DNA of 64,000 nt from Pseudomonadota bacterium (GTDB taxonomy: Bacteria; Pseudomonadota; Alphaproteobacteria; Rhizobiales; Rhizobiaceae), in assembly GCA_023419535.1 (NCBI GenBank), contig JAEZXX010000072.1:46796-110795 (forward strand), in the 5' to 3' direction. The notes under the pieces are model-generated. The model was given only the letters and a program-made list of their open reading frames with translations, ran no database searches and was not told the origin of the DNA. Shown here piece by piece: positions 38,301 through 47,030 of the stretch; within the stretch, counting starts at the first letter, position 1, and each line of letters begins with the position of its first letter. Both the position numbers and the translations under genes were made by a program.

Positions 38301-40275
38301 CATCACCGCGCGCGGCGCCTGGGAGGCGGTCAAGCGGCATTTCCGCGAGATGGGCCGCGAGGGCCGTCCTCTCGACATCCAGGCCGAGCCCTTCACGGCC
38401 GCGGGCTGCGGCGACATGTCGGGCGACGTCTTCGGCAACGGCATGCTCCTGTCGGAGAAGACCCGGCTCGTCGCCGCCTTCGACCACCGCGACATCTTCC
38501 TCGACCCCGATCCCGATCCCGCCCTCTCCTTCGCCGAGCGCCGGAGGCTCTTCGACCTGCCGCGATCGAGCTGGCAGGACTACGACCGTTCCAAGATATC
38601 GAAGGGCGGCGGCGTCTTCTCGCGGCGCGACAAGACCGTCCGCCTCTCGCCCGAGGCCGCCGCGGCGATCGGCTGGGACCGCCAGTCCGGCACGCCGTCG
38701 GAGGTCATCAACGCGATCCTCAAGGCTCCGGTCGACCTCCTCTGGTTCGGCGGCATCGGCACCTATATCCGCGCCACGAGCGAGACCAACGCCGATGCGG
38801 GCGACCGCGCCAACGACGCGGTGCGCGTCACCGGCCGGGAGCTGCGCGCCAAGGTCGTGGGCGAGGGGGCCAATCTCGGCGCCACGCAGAAGGGCCGCAT
38901 CGAGTTCGCGCGGGCGGGCGGGCGCATCAACACCGACGCCATCGACAATTCGGCGGGCGTCAACACCTCCGACGTCGAGGTGAACATCAAGATCGCGCTG
39001 AAGAGCGCGATGGCGGAAGGCCGGCTCGACCGCGCCGCGCGCGACCGTCTGCTCGCCACCATGACCGACGAGGTCGCCGATCTCGTCCTCGCCAACAATT
39101 ACGAGCAGACGCTGGCGCTGACGCTCGATCAGGCGACGGGGGTCATGGGGCTGGCGGGCCAGTCGCGGCTGATGAGCGTCCTGGAGGAGCGCGGCGAGCT
39201 GTCGCGCGAGGTCGAGGCGCTGCCCTCGGAGGCGGCGATCGCCGATCTCAAGGCGGCCGGCCGGGGGCTGACCCGGCCCGAGCTCGCGGTGCTCCTCGCC
39301 TACGCCAAGCTCGACCTCTACGACCGGCTCCTGGAATCGGGCCTGCCGGACGAGCCCTACCTGACCGACCGGCTCGTCCACTACTTCCCGGAGCGGATGC
39401 GGCGCGAGCACCGCGCCGACATCGAGGCGCACCGGCTCCGGCGCGAGATCGTCGCCACGCGGCTCGCCAACGACTTCGTCAACCGGCTCGGCTCGCCCTT
39501 CGCGGTGATGTTCGCCGATGCGGCCGGGGCCACCGCCGCGCGCTGCGTCGCGGCCTATGCGATCGCCGCCGACGGCTTCGGCATCGACGCGCTGACGGGC
39601 CGCATCGACGCGCTCGACGGCCGGCTCGACGGGGAGGCGCAGACCGGCCTCTACCTCGCCGTCCGGCGCTTCCTGTGGGGCACGACGGCCTGGTTCGTCC
39701 GCAACGGTCCCGACGGCGCCGACCTCGCCGAGGCGGTCCGGCGGATCGAGGAGGCCGCGGGGCTGCTGCGGCCGCATCTGGTGGAATCCTCCAGCGACCG
39801 GGCCCGCGCCGACCACGACGCGCGGCGTGCCGCGCTCCTCGGTTCCGGCGTGCCGGAGGATCTCGCCGAGGACGTGGCGCTCCTGCCGCTGATGGCGCTC
39901 CTGCCCGACGTCCTCACCGTTTCACGTGAAACGGGCGTGCCGCTGCCGCAGGCGCTCTCGGCCTTCTTCGGCATCACGCGGCTCTTCCGGATCGGCCGGA
40001 TCGAGGCGGCCCTGCGGCAGCTGCGTCCTTCCGACTATTTCGAGATGCTGGCGCTGGAGCGGGCGGCGGCCCAGCTGAGCGCGGCGCGGCGCCGGATGAC
40101 CGCGGACGCCCTCCGCCAGGGCGGCGAGGATCCCGTCGCGGCCTGGGCCGAGGGGAAGGGCGAGCAGCTGGGTCGCGTGGTCGAGCAGGTCGGCCGTCTC
40201 ACCGGCAGCGGCGAGACCTCGGTCGCGCGGCTGACGCTCGCGGTCGGTCTCCTTCTCGACCTCGATCCGAGGTGA
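35386..40275 (+). CDS. NAD-specific glutamate dehydrogenase, large GDH180 type
   Basis: 1629 aa, full length for the 180-kDa class. It deaminates glutamate to 2-oxoglutarate with NAD. The N-terminal ~700 residues hold ACT-like regulatory segments (RPFLFDSVVAEI, SRVHRRVYMDYVGVKD); the catalytic part shows RVARGGLRWSDRSQDYRTEVLGLVKAQQVKNAVIVPVGAKGGFY, DKGTATFSD, FWLDDAFASGGSAGYDHKGMGITARGAWE and GEGANLGATQKGRIEFA. The SD AGGAGG is strong. A parS-like 14-mer is embedded at codons for V-S-R-E-T. It supplies 2-oxoglutarate to the TCA operon products encoded downstream. Alternatives are not plausible. Confidence 0.97.
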   Translation: MTSATREKTQIIEEVLAQLGTAEAAATLVPLLLARPPAEDLAAFPPAALAVAAQSAAAALSAHRPDTAFVDVACPPHFTKDGEPLQLVTIVNDDRPFLFDSVVAEIAESMAETHYISHPVLDVVRGADGRILSFSASHHPAAGEGTRARISLIQLATTAGDAQAREALKARLSAILREVAVANEDFYAMRERAGRAAFTLGRRAERTSDAAERALVEEAARFLEWLADKNFIFLGIREFDYRRGEGGGLLERRAGSELGILRDPDVRVLRREGGEANVGEEVRAFLEAPTPLIVAKANTRSRVHRRVYMDYVGVKDFDASGRLVGEMRIVGLFASTAYNQPIMSVPYLRQKAQTVVSRFGLSPQSHSAKALVNALETYSRDEIFQIDVDLLESFIGTILELGERPRVRILARFDPFDRFVSILVFVPRERYDQRLREATGRLLAEAFDGHVSAYYPSFPEGPLARVHFIIGRRGGATPRPDIAALEARVADMARSWADAFEKALAATGGAQALLDLGRALPGAYREAVAPEAAVDEASRIAALDTAAPLDVDFSGDPAAGEGSLRLSLRTLGASLSLSTRVPILENMGFAVGSERTFALTRPDGSPVHVHHMDLTRRDGGGALDPATAKALAELYLAVSDGRIENDGFNALVLGAGLDWREANVLRALARYLRQTGLSLPDGFIAAVLQRHPDLARQLFDLFAQSFDPVRERRPSEPAEGADAQSREAARRGVASVYGAILDGLDAVDSLDDDRVVRRLAIAILAMLRTNYYAVPEISADPDSVPGAVKPALAFKFAPKAMDWLPQPVPFREIFVFDARVEGVHLRFGRVARGGLRWSDRSQDYRTEVLGLVKAQQVKNAVIVPVGAKGGFYPKRLPAGGDRDAIFSAGRSAYVVFVDSLLSVTDNAIGDRVTTPQGIVAHDEQDPYLVVAADKGTATFSDTANAIAQAEGFWLDDAFASGGSAGYDHKGMGITARGAWEAVKRHFREMGREGRPLDIQAEPFTAAGCGDMSGDVFGNGMLLSEKTRLVAAFDHRDIFLDPDPDPALSFAERRRLFDLPRSSWQDYDRSKISKGGGVFSRRDKTVRLSPEAAAAIGWDRQSGTPSEVINAILKAPVDLLWFGGIGTYIRATSETNADAGDRANDAVRVTGRELRAKVVGEGANLGATQKGRIEFARAGGRINTDAIDNSAGVNTSDVEVNIKIALKSAMAEGRLDRAARDRLLATMTDEVADLVLANNYEQTLALTLDQATGVMGLAGQSRLMSVLEERGELSREVEALPSEAAIADLKAAGRGLTRPELAVLLAYAKLDLYDRLLESGLPDEPYLTDRLVHYFPERMRREHRADIEAHRLRREIVATRLANDFVNRLGSPFAVMFADAAGATAARCVAAYAIAADGFGIDALTGRIDALDGRLDGEAQTGLYLAVRRFLWGTTAWFVRNGPDGADLAEAVRRIEEAAGLLRPHLVESSSDRARADHDARRAALLGSGVPEDLAEDVALLPLMALLPDVLTVSRETGVPLPQALSAFFGITRLFRIGRIEAALRQLRPSDYFEMLALERAAAQLSAARRRMTADALRQGGEDPVAAWAEGKGEQLGRVVEQVGRLTGSGETSVARLTLAVGLLLDLDPR
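39919..39932. promoter_or_regulatory. parS-like site within the NAD-GDH gene
   Basis: GTTTCACGTGAAAC is an exact match to the 14-bp core of the bacterial ParB binding site. In frame it encodes V-S-R-E-T with GTT, TCA, CGT and GAA codons, all disfavoured in this GC-rich gene, which suggests the DNA word itself is kept. ParB binding is inferred. Confidence 0.65.
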
Positions 40276-40417
40276 GAGGCGCCGCCCGGCTCGACGCGGG
40301 TGGCGCGGTCCGCGAGCCTGTCACCAGGCTTGCCTACAACCCCAGCACTTGGAGCGCCGGCAGAAGTACACGCGTCACCGCATGGGCATCGGGAGCGGCC
40401 TCACCTAGACATTCGGC

Positions 40418-41884
40418 ATGGGCTGGTTGAGGTCGTTCGGGGGGAGGTCGCAGGGGGCGGGCAAAGGAGCTTCACCGGCTCCGCGCGCGCCGGACCCGCG
40501 CGTGTTCCGCAGGCCGGCGATCTGGGGCTGGATGAGCTTCGACTTCGCCGCCCAGCCCTTCTTCACCATCGTCGTCACCTTCGTCTTCGGGCCCTATTTC
40601 GTCTCGCAGCTCGCCCCGGACCCGGCGACCGGCCAGACCTACTGGGCCGCGGCCGCGACCGTCTCCAGCCTCACCGTCGGCCTGCTCGCGCCGCTTCTGG
40701 GCTCGATCGCCGACCGTGCCGGGCCGCGCAAGCCCTGGATCGCGGCCTTCGCCCTTGTGAAGGTCGCGGCGCTCCTGATGCTGTGGGCCGCCGCCCCCCA
40801 GTCGAGCCTGTTGGCCGCGGCGGCGCTCATCGTGCTCGCGACGGTCGCCGCCGAGTTCTCCATCGTCTTCAACGACGCGATGATCCCGCATCTCGTCCCC
40901 AAGCGCTCGATCGGCCTCGTCTCCAACATCGCCTGGGGGATCGGCTATTGCGCCGGCATGATCTCGCTCTTTGCGACCGTCCTGCTCCTGGCCGCGGACC
41001 TGTCGAGCGGACTGACGCTCGCCGGCATCCCGCCGCTCTTCGGGCTCGATCCGGAGCAGGGCGAGGCGGCGCGCGCCACGGGCCCCTTCTCGGCGGTCTG
41101 GTACCTGATCTTCGTCCTGCCGATGTTCTGGCTCGTGCCGGACCGTCCTCCGCGGGCCCTCGCGGCGAGGACCGCCGTCCGCGAGGGCATCGCCGAGCTC
41201 CTGGGAACGGTGCGCGAGCTCAGCCGCCGCCGGGCGCTCTTCCGCTTCATTCTCGCGCGGCTGTTCTACCAGGACGGGGTCAACGGCATCCTGCTGCTCG
41301 GCGGGGCCTTCGCGGCCGGCCTCTTCGGCTGGTCGGTGACCGAGAGCGGGCTGTTCGGGATCATCCTCAACGTCTTCGCCATCCTCGGCTGCGGCATCGC
41401 CGGCCTCATCGACCGCCGCTACGGATCCAAGAGCGTGGTCATGGCCTCGCTCCTGTGCCTGGGCGTGGCCTCGCTCGGCATCGCCTCGACCGCGCCGAAC
41501 TCGACCCTGTTCGGGCTTCTCGTCTTCGCCGATCCGGCGGGAGCCACGGGACTGTTCCCGACCGGGGCCGAGCGCGCCTATCTCGTCTTTGGCATCCTGA
41601 TCGGGCTCGCCTTCGGCCCGATCCAGGCCTCCTCGCGCTCCTGGCTGGCGCAGTCGGTCGATGCCGACGAGGCCGGGCGCTATTTCGGCCTCTATGCGCT
41701 CACCGGGCGGGTCACGACCTTCCTCGCGCCGCTCTCTGTGGCGCTCCTGACCGCCCTGGCCGCCACCCAGACCGATCCGGTGACGGCCTCGCGGATCGGC
41801 ATGTCGGCGCTGCTCGCCTTCTTCCTGATCGGCTTTCTCATCCTCCTGACGACCCGCGACCCGCGTCCGGAAGCCACGGACTGA
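40418..41884 (+). CDS. MFS transporter, UMF1/Atg22-like
   Basis: 488 aa with about twelve membrane spans. The start WGWMSFDFAAQPFFTIVVTFVFGPYF matches the UMF1 family (PF11700), which has a conserved W..YD/FDFA motif, and GSIADRAGPRKPW is the MFS loop 2-3 signature. LAFGPIQASSRSWLAQSVDADEAGRYFGLYAL is typical of the second half. The substrate is unknown. The gene is monocistronic and converges on purH with 9 bp between stops. Confidence 0.9.
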   Translation: MGWLRSFGGRSQGAGKGASPAPRAPDPRVFRRPAIWGWMSFDFAAQPFFTIVVTFVFGPYFVSQLAPDPATGQTYWAAAATVSSLTVGLLAPLLGSIADRAGPRKPWIAAFALVKVAALLMLWAAAPQSSLLAAAALIVLATVAAEFSIVFNDAMIPHLVPKRSIGLVSNIAWGIGYCAGMISLFATVLLLAADLSSGLTLAGIPPLFGLDPEQGEAARATGPFSAVWYLIFVLPMFWLVPDRPPRALAARTAVREGIAELLGTVRELSRRRALFRFILARLFYQDGVNGILLLGGAFAAGLFGWSVTESGLFGIILNVFAILGCGIAGLIDRRYGSKSVVMASLLCLGVASLGIASTAPNSTLFGLLVFADPAGATGLFPTGAERAYLVFGILIGLAFGPIQASSRSWLAQSVDADEAGRYFGLYALTGRVTTFLAPLSVALLTALAATQTDPVTASRIGMSALLAFFLIGFLILLTTRDPRPEATD

Positions 41885-41893
41885 CGCGGCGGC

Positions 41894-43519
41894 TCAGTGC
41901 CGGAAATGTCGCATGCCGGTGAGGACCATGGCGACGCCATGCTCGTCCGCGGCGCGGATCACCTCCTCGTCGCGCATCGAGCCGCCCGGCTGGACCACCG
42001 CCGTCGCGCCCGCCTCGATCGCCGAGAGCAGCCCGTCGGCGAAGGGGAAGAAGGCGTCGGAGGCGACGACCGAGCCCCGGGTCAGCGGCTCGCCGCCTGT
42101 CCCGTGCGCCGCGTCCTGCGCCTTGCGGGCGGCGATGCGGGCCGAATCCAGCCGGCTCATCTGCCCGGCGCCGACACCGACGGTGGCCAGATCCTTGGCG
42201 TAGACGATGGCGTTCGACTTCACGTGCTTGGCGACGCGGAAGGCGAATTTGAGATCCGCCATCTCCCGCTCGGTCGGGGCGCGCTGCGTCACGACCCTCA
42301 GATCGACGTCGTCGACCGTGCCGGCGTCGCGCGTCTGGACGAGGAGCCCGCCCGCGACCGACTTCACCATCCGACCGCCGGCCCGCGGATCGGGCAGGCC
42401 GCCGGTCAGGAGCAGGCGCAGATTCTTCTTGGCCGCCACGATCGCCATCGCCTCCTCGTCGGCCTCGGGGGCGACGATGACCTCGGTGAAGATCTTGACG
42501 ATCTCGCGCGCGGCCTCCGCGTCCAGGCGACGGTTCAGCGCCACGATGCCGCCGAAGGCCGAGACCGGATCGCAGGCGAGCGCGCGGGCGTAGGCGTCCG
42601 CCAGGCTGGCGCCCTCCGCGACGCCGCAGGGATTGGCGTGCTTGACGATGGCGACGGCGGCCGTGCGCTGGGGCCAGAACTCGGCCACGCATTCGAAGGC
42701 GGCGTCCGTGTCGTTGATGTTGTTGTAGGAGAGCTCCTTGCCCTGCACCTGACGGGCCGTCGCGACCCCCGGCCGGGTCTCGCCGGTCCGGTAGAAGGCC
42801 GCGGTCTGGTGCGGGTTCTCGCCGTAGCGCAGCGACGAGCCGAGGGTCGCCGACACGGTCAGGCGCTCCGGCAGGGCCTCGGCGCCGTCGGCCCGACGGC
42901 CCTGATCCGCGAACCAGCCGGCGACGGCCGCATCGTAGCCGGCCGTCAGCGCGAAGGCCTTGGCGGCGAGACGGCGGCGCAGCGCGAGGTCGGTCTCGCC
43001 CCGGGCCTCGATGGCCTCGATCGCCGCGTCGTAGTCGGCCGGGTCGGTGAGGACCGCCACATAGGCATGGTTCTTGGCGCCGGCGCGGATCATCGCCGGG
43101 CCCCCGATGTCGATGTTCTCGATCACGGCGGGGGGCTCGGCGCCCGAGGCCGCGACCTGCGAGAACGGGTAGAGGTTGACGACGAGGAGATCGATCCCGG
43201 CGATCGAATGAGCCTGCATGGCCGACGCGTGGGCGGGATCGTCGCGGATGGCGAGAAGCCCGCCGTGGACGGCCGGGTGCAGCGTCTTCACCCGCCCGTC
43301 CATGATCTCCGGGAAGCCCGTGACGGACGAGACGTCGGCGACGGGCAGGCCCGCCTCCTTCAGGGCCTTGGCCGAGCCGCCGGTGGAGACGAGCTCGACA
43401 CCGCGGGCGTGAAGGGCCTTCGCCAGATCGACCAGCCCCGTCTTGTCGAAGACCGACAGGAGGGCGCGGCGGACGGGGAGGCGATCCGGAGCGGGCGTGG
43501 CGTTGGCGGCGATGGCCAT
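41894..43519 (-). CDS. purH: Bifunctional AICAR transformylase / IMP cyclohydrolase
   Basis: 541 aa, full length. It performs the last two steps of IMP synthesis. The cyclohydrolase part shows ALLSVFDKTGLVDLAKAL, STGGSAKAL, VTGFPEIMDGRVKTLHP and VVNLYPF; the transformylase part shows LRYGENPHQTAAFY, KELSYNNINDTDAA, VAIVKHANPCGVAEG, FGGIVALNR and the C-terminal DAFFPFADGL..ATAVVQPGGSMRDEEVI. The ATG at 43519 is the family start. In related genomes purH often follows rsmB and a heparinase-like gene; here it is separate, divergent from the Omp19-like lipoprotein gene. Confidence 0.97.
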   Translation of the reverse strand: MAIAANATPAPDRLPVRRALLSVFDKTGLVDLAKALHARGVELVSTGGSAKALKEAGLPVADVSSVTGFPEIMDGRVKTLHPAVHGGLLAIRDDPAHASAMQAHSIAGIDLLVVNLYPFSQVAASGAEPPAVIENIDIGGPAMIRAGAKNHAYVAVLTDPADYDAAIEAIEARGETDLALRRRLAAKAFALTAGYDAAVAGWFADQGRRADGAEALPERLTVSATLGSSLRYGENPHQTAAFYRTGETRPGVATARQVQGKELSYNNINDTDAAFECVAEFWPQRTAAVAIVKHANPCGVAEGASLADAYARALACDPVSAFGGIVALNRRLDAEAAREIVKIFTEVIVAPEADEEAMAIVAAKKNLRLLLTGGLPDPRAGGRMVKSVAGGLLVQTRDAGTVDDVDLRVVTQRAPTEREMADLKFAFRVAKHVKSNAIVYAKDLATVGVGAGQMSRLDSARIAARKAQDAAHGTGGEPLTRGSVVASDAFFPFADGLLSAIEAGATAVVQPGGSMRDEEVIRAADEHGVAMVLTGMRHFRH

Positions 43520-43671
43520 GGGCTGGGGACCTTCGGGGAGGGCTCCGCGCTCGTCGAGCGGGACATTTGAGGGTTCGCGCGCCTGATAGAGCATCCGCCC
43601 CCTCACCGGAACCCGGCCCGGTCCCGGATCGAAAATTCGGGGGTCCGCCTCCGGGACCGCCCGAATGGGCC

Positions 43672-43700
43672 TTGCGAACAATTTGAAACATCCATCTAAA
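43672..43700 (+). promoter_or_regulatory. Probable promoter of the Omp19-like lipoprotein gene
   Basis: TTGCGA and TCTAAA are separated by 17 bp of unusually AT-rich sequence, 70 bp before the ATG at 43770. The match to a housekeeping promoter is reasonable, and this is the only such patch in the 250-bp divergent space shared with purH. Confidence 0.4.
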
Positions 43701-43769
43701 GGACGACGGGGGCGGCATGTCCGCCCGTTCGGGACGAAACAGCCAAGAGACGGTTCGAGGAACGGCCCC

Positions 43770-44303
43770 ATGACCCATCGCATGAAGACCGGCGCGGCGC
43801 TGGTGGCGCTTCTGGCGCTCGGCGCCTGTCAGCAGAGCGCGCCCAGCCTCTCGGGCGGCGCTTCCGCGGGCCCGGCTCCGCTGCCCTCCGCCCCGCGCGG
43901 CCAGGTCTTCGCCAACCAGCTTCCGCCCCCGCCTCCGCCGCCTTCGGCCACCGAGGCGCCCGCTCCGGCCGACGGCGCGCCCGGCGCGCCCGGCGCGGCC
44001 CCCGTGCAGACGGCGTCGGCCGGCCCGGTGACCCGCGAAGGCCTGGTGGGCGCCTGGCGCGTCTCCTCCGCCGGCGGGAACTGCCAGATCTTCATGGCGC
44101 TGACCCAGTGGAGCGGCGGCTACCGCGCGGCCTCGCGGGGCTGCCCGGGCCAGATCGCCGACGTGTCGGCCTGGGACGTGTCGGGCAACCAGGTCGTCCT
44201 GCGCTCGGGCGCCGGCGACACGGTCGCCACGCTGAACAACGCCGGCGGCACCCGCTACGAGGGCACCACGACCGGCGGCCAGCAGATCTCGCTGTTCCGC
44301 TAG
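43770..44303 (+). CDS. Omp19-like outer-membrane lipoprotein with AprI/Inh domain
   Basis: 177 aa. The lipobox LALGAC gives Cys20 as the lipidated residue. A long Pro/Ala/Gly-rich linker (~residues 30-85) leads to an AprI/Inh protease-inhibitor-like beta barrel: LVGAWRVSSAGGNCQIFM, GGYRAASRGCPGQIADVSAWDV, VLRSGAGDTVATL and QQISLFR, with two cysteines positioned for a disulfide. The Brucella homologue Omp19 inhibits proteases. The neighbours (zapE downstream) are the same as in many Hyphomicrobiales. An ATG at 43782 is an alternative start. Confidence 0.88.
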   Translation: MTHRMKTGAALVALLALGACQQSAPSLSGGASAGPAPLPSAPRGQVFANQLPPPPPPPSATEAPAPADGAPGAPGAAPVQTASAGPVTREGLVGAWRVSSAGGNCQIFMALTQWSGGYRAASRGCPGQIADVSAWDVSGNQVVLRSGAGDTVATLNNAGGTRYEGTTTGGQQISLFR

Positions 44304-44328
44304 CCGGCGCGCCGAGGTCACCTTAGGC

Positions 44329-45507
44329 ATGCCGCAGGCAGGCTACGGCGTCGTCGGCGCCGAGCGCGGGGCCGTTCGCGCCGCGCTCGAGGCGCGCGTG
44401 CGCGAGGGCCGGCTCGACGCCGACCCCGTGCAGCGGGACCTCGCCGACCGTCTGGACCGGCTGGAGCGCGAGCTGAGGGCGGGCGCGGTCGCCACCAAGA
44501 AGAGTGCCCTCGGCTGGCTGTTCGGGCGGCGCGAGAAGACCCCGCCCCCCCGCGGGCTCTACATCTTCGGCAAGGTCGGGCGCGGCAAGTCCATGCTGAT
44601 GGACCTCTTCTTCGAGAAGAGCACGGTCCGCGAACGCCGCCGCGTCCACTTCCACGCCTTCATGGGCGAGGTCCACGAGCGGATCGGGGCGCACCGCGCG
44701 GCCGTGAAGCAAGGCCGGGCGAGCGGCGACGATCCCATCGGCCCGACGGCCGAGGCGATCGCGGCCGAGGCCCGGCTCCTGTGCTTCGACGAGTTCACCG
44801 TCACCGACATCGCCGATGCGATGATCCTGTCGCGCCTGTTCGAGGCGCTGTTCGCGCACGGGGTCGCGCTGGTGGCCACCTCCAACGTCGCGCCGGACGA
44901 TCTCTACCGCGACGGGTTGAACCGGCCGCTCTTCCTGCCCTTCGTCGACATCCTGAAGCGCCACACCGACGTGTTCGAGGTGGATGCGCCGACCGACTAC
45001 CGCCTGCAGTCGATCGGCGGCGACGACCTCTATCTTTCGCCGATCGATCCACGGACGCAGAGCCGCTTCGACGGGCTCTGGCGCTCGGTCGTCGGCAGCG
45101 GCGGGGAGAGCGCGGGGGCGGTGGCCGTGAAGGGGCGCACGGTCGAAGCGGGGCGGACCGGGAACGGTGCGGCGCGCTTCACCTTCGGCGATCTGGTGCG
45201 CCGGCCGCTCGGCGCCGGCGACTTCCTGGCGCTGGCCGAGCGCTTCGACACGATCTTCCTGGAGGGCGTGACGCCCATGGGCGAGGGCGAGCGCAACGAG
45301 GCCAAGCGCTTCATCCTCCTCGTCGACGTCCTCTACGACAAGGGCCGGCGCCTGGCGATCCTCGCCGAAGTTCCGGTCGACCGGCTCTATGCGGGCCGAC
45401 GGGGCACCGAGGCCTTCGAGTTCGACCGCACGGTTTCCCGGCTGATCGAGATGCGATCGCACGACTACGAGGCGCGCCGGCTCGCGACGCAGGCCGCCGC
45501 CGGCTGA
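44329..45507 (+). CDS. zapE: Cell division ATPase ZapE (AFG1 family)
   Basis: 392 aa. It has the P-loop GKVGRGKS at 81-88 followed by MLMDLFF, the Walker B LLCFDEFTVTDIADAMI, the sensor region ATSNVAPDDLYRDGLNR and FLPFVDILK, all typical of ZapE/AFG1. In E. coli it interacts with FtsZ and is needed under stress. In related genomes zapE is directly before mdh; here a diguanylate cyclase gene on the other strand lies between. The start at 44329 is ATG, 26 bp after the lipoprotein gene. Confidence 0.94.
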   Translation: MPQAGYGVVGAERGAVRAALEARVREGRLDADPVQRDLADRLDRLERELRAGAVATKKSALGWLFGRREKTPPPRGLYIFGKVGRGKSMLMDLFFEKSTVRERRRVHFHAFMGEVHERIGAHRAAVKQGRASGDDPIGPTAEAIAAEARLLCFDEFTVTDIADAMILSRLFEALFAHGVALVATSNVAPDDLYRDGLNRPLFLPFVDILKRHTDVFEVDAPTDYRLQSIGGDDLYLSPIDPRTQSRFDGLWRSVVGSGGESAGAVAVKGRTVEAGRTGNGAARFTFGDLVRRPLGAGDFLALAERFDTIFLEGVTPMGEGERNEAKRFILLVDVLYDKGRRLAILAEVPVDRLYAGRRGTEAFEFDRTVSRLIEMRSHDYEARRLATQAAAG

Positions 45508-45526
45508 GACGCCGGAGCGCCTGCCG

Positions 45527-46678
45527 TCAGCGCGGGTCCAGAAGCGCCGGCCCCTCGTCCGCCATCGGCCCCGCCGGGGCAGCACGGCCGCGGGCGGGTG
45601 CGGCGGCGGCGATCCGATCGCGCCCCTCGGCCTTGGCGCGGTAGAGCGCCTCGTCGCCCCGCGCGATCGTCTCGGTCAGCGGCGCGTTTCGCGCATGGGC
45701 GAAGCCGACGCTGATCGTCATGGAGAAGTCCGCGTCCGGCAGGACGACGCGCCGTTCCCGCACGAGCGCCGCGATGCGCTCGGCGACGGCCCAGCCCTCC
45801 TCGCTCGACGTTCCGGGCAGGACGACGACGAACTCCTCGCCGCCGAAGCGCGAGACGACGTCTCCCTCCCGCGCACCGGACCGGATCAGGTTGGCCACGA
45901 CGCACAGGGCGGTGTCACCGACATCGTGGCCGAAACGGTCGTTGATCGACTTGAAATGGTCGACGTCGACGAGGAGGACGACGTAGCCCTTCGCCTGCGA
46001 GAGCGCGCGCAGCCGGTCGTCGGCCTGAAGGACGGCCCGGCGGTTCGGAAGGCCGGTCAGGGCATCGGTGTAGGCGTCGTCGAACAGCGATTTCTCGCGC
46101 GCGATGATGCGGTTCTCGCGCTGCATCATTCCGCACAGCACGAGCGTGGCGAACAGTGCGCTGAGCGTCATCGCCAGCGCGATCAGGGCGAGGAACGCCC
46201 GCGGCATGTCGAGCGGGAAGATCAGGATCAGCGCGTTCTGGGCGGAGATGCCGAGGCCGAGGAGGACGAGTCCGAGCGGGGTCACCGCGCGCCGCTTGTA
46301 CCAGGCGTAGCGCCAGGCGAGGCCGACGAGGAGGGCGATCGAGAGGGTGACGAGCCCCGGGACGACGCCCGCCCCGCCGATCCCGATGCGGTAGGCCGCG
46401 CCGATGCCGGCGGCGATGACGGCGGCGAGGGGACCGGAAAAGGCGCCCGCGACCGCGACGAAGGTGGCGCGGCTGTCGATGAGGACGCCGGGGACCGGCA
46501 TGGCGGGCGTGGCCATCGCCGCCGCGGCGCCGCAACCGAAGGCGACCCCCTGGAGCGCGGAGCGCACGAGCCGCGGAACGCGCAGGCGCTCGACGATCCC
46601 GTAGATGACGGCCACGAGGGCCATGAGGCCGAGGCCGTTCAGTAGGGACATCGACAGTTCGAGCAGGATCGCCTCCAT
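45527..46678 (-). CDS. Membrane diguanylate cyclase (5TM-5TMR-like plus GGDEF)
   Basis: 383 aa. Five or six hydrophobic spans cover residues 1-185 and resemble the 5TM-5TMR_LYT sensor (GVLIDSRATFVAVAGAFSG, AYRIGIGGAGVVPG are its motifs). A GGDEF domain follows (TDALTGLPNRRA, DVDHFKSINDRFGHDVGD) with active site GGEEF at 279-283 and an intact inhibitory I-site RxxD (Arg270-Asp273). It should make c-di-GMP under product inhibition. The C-terminal ~30 residues are Ala/Pro-rich. It converges on zapE and is divergent from mdh, i.e. inserted in a usually conserved order. Confidence 0.93.
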   Translation of the reverse strand: MEAILLELSMSLLNGLGLMALVAVIYGIVERLRVPRLVRSALQGVAFGCGAAAAMATPAMPVPGVLIDSRATFVAVAGAFSGPLAAVIAAGIGAAYRIGIGGAGVVPGLVTLSIALLVGLAWRYAWYKRRAVTPLGLVLLGLGISAQNALILIFPLDMPRAFLALIALAMTLSALFATLVLCGMMQRENRIIAREKSLFDDAYTDALTGLPNRRAVLQADDRLRALSQAKGYVVLLVDVDHFKSINDRFGHDVGDTALCVVANLIRSGAREGDVVSRFGGEEFVVVLPGTSSEEGWAVAERIAALVRERRVVLPDADFSMTISVGFAHARNAPLTETIARGDEALYRAKAEGRDRIAAAAPARGRAAPAGPMADEGPALLDPR

Positions 46679-46852
46679 CCGCGGGCGCGGCCAAGGTTCG
46701 GTCCGACCTTCGGCCGTTCGATCCTAACACCGAATTAAACGCCGGACTCGCCGATCCGATGGAGAACCACCGGCCGGGCGCGCGAAGCGACCGCAACCCC
46801 CGCATGACGCGAGAGAAACCGAATGACCCTTACGTAAACGAAAGTTCATTTA

Positions 46853-46906
46853 ACCGGTTGAAATCGCTGGCGGGCGTTTCAAGGTTCGCGGGCGAGACCG
46901 GTTGAA
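46853..46906. promoter_or_regulatory. Direct repeat ACCGGTTGAA upstream of mdh
   Basis: ACCGGTTGAA occurs at 46853-46862 and again at 46897-46906, the first overlapping the palindrome AACCGGTT. A palindrome TTACGTAA lies just before at 46830. All are in the 352-bp divergent space between the diguanylate cyclase gene and mdh, the promoter region of the TCA operon. They may be regulator sites; no regulator is identified, and no clear -35/-10 pair was found. Confidence 0.3.
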
Positions 46907-47030
46907 CTCCCGGCGGAAGCTGCGTATGGCCTTCGCGGCAGCGAGATCGACGACGAGACGGTCGGTCGCTCGTCGTCGGACGGATCGGCGGACGTCGCCC
47001 TCCGCTCAAGGCTTCAACAGAAGGCACATC

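Noticed and set aside
40283..40309. Stem-loop after the NAD-GDH gene as intrinsic terminator
   Set aside because: A GC stem is possible but it contains a mismatch and no T-run follows; not strong enough to list.
42214..42230. CACGTG core in purH as a fourth parS site
   Set aside because: Only the central CACGTG plus one arm fits (TTCACGTGCTTG); the other arm does not match.
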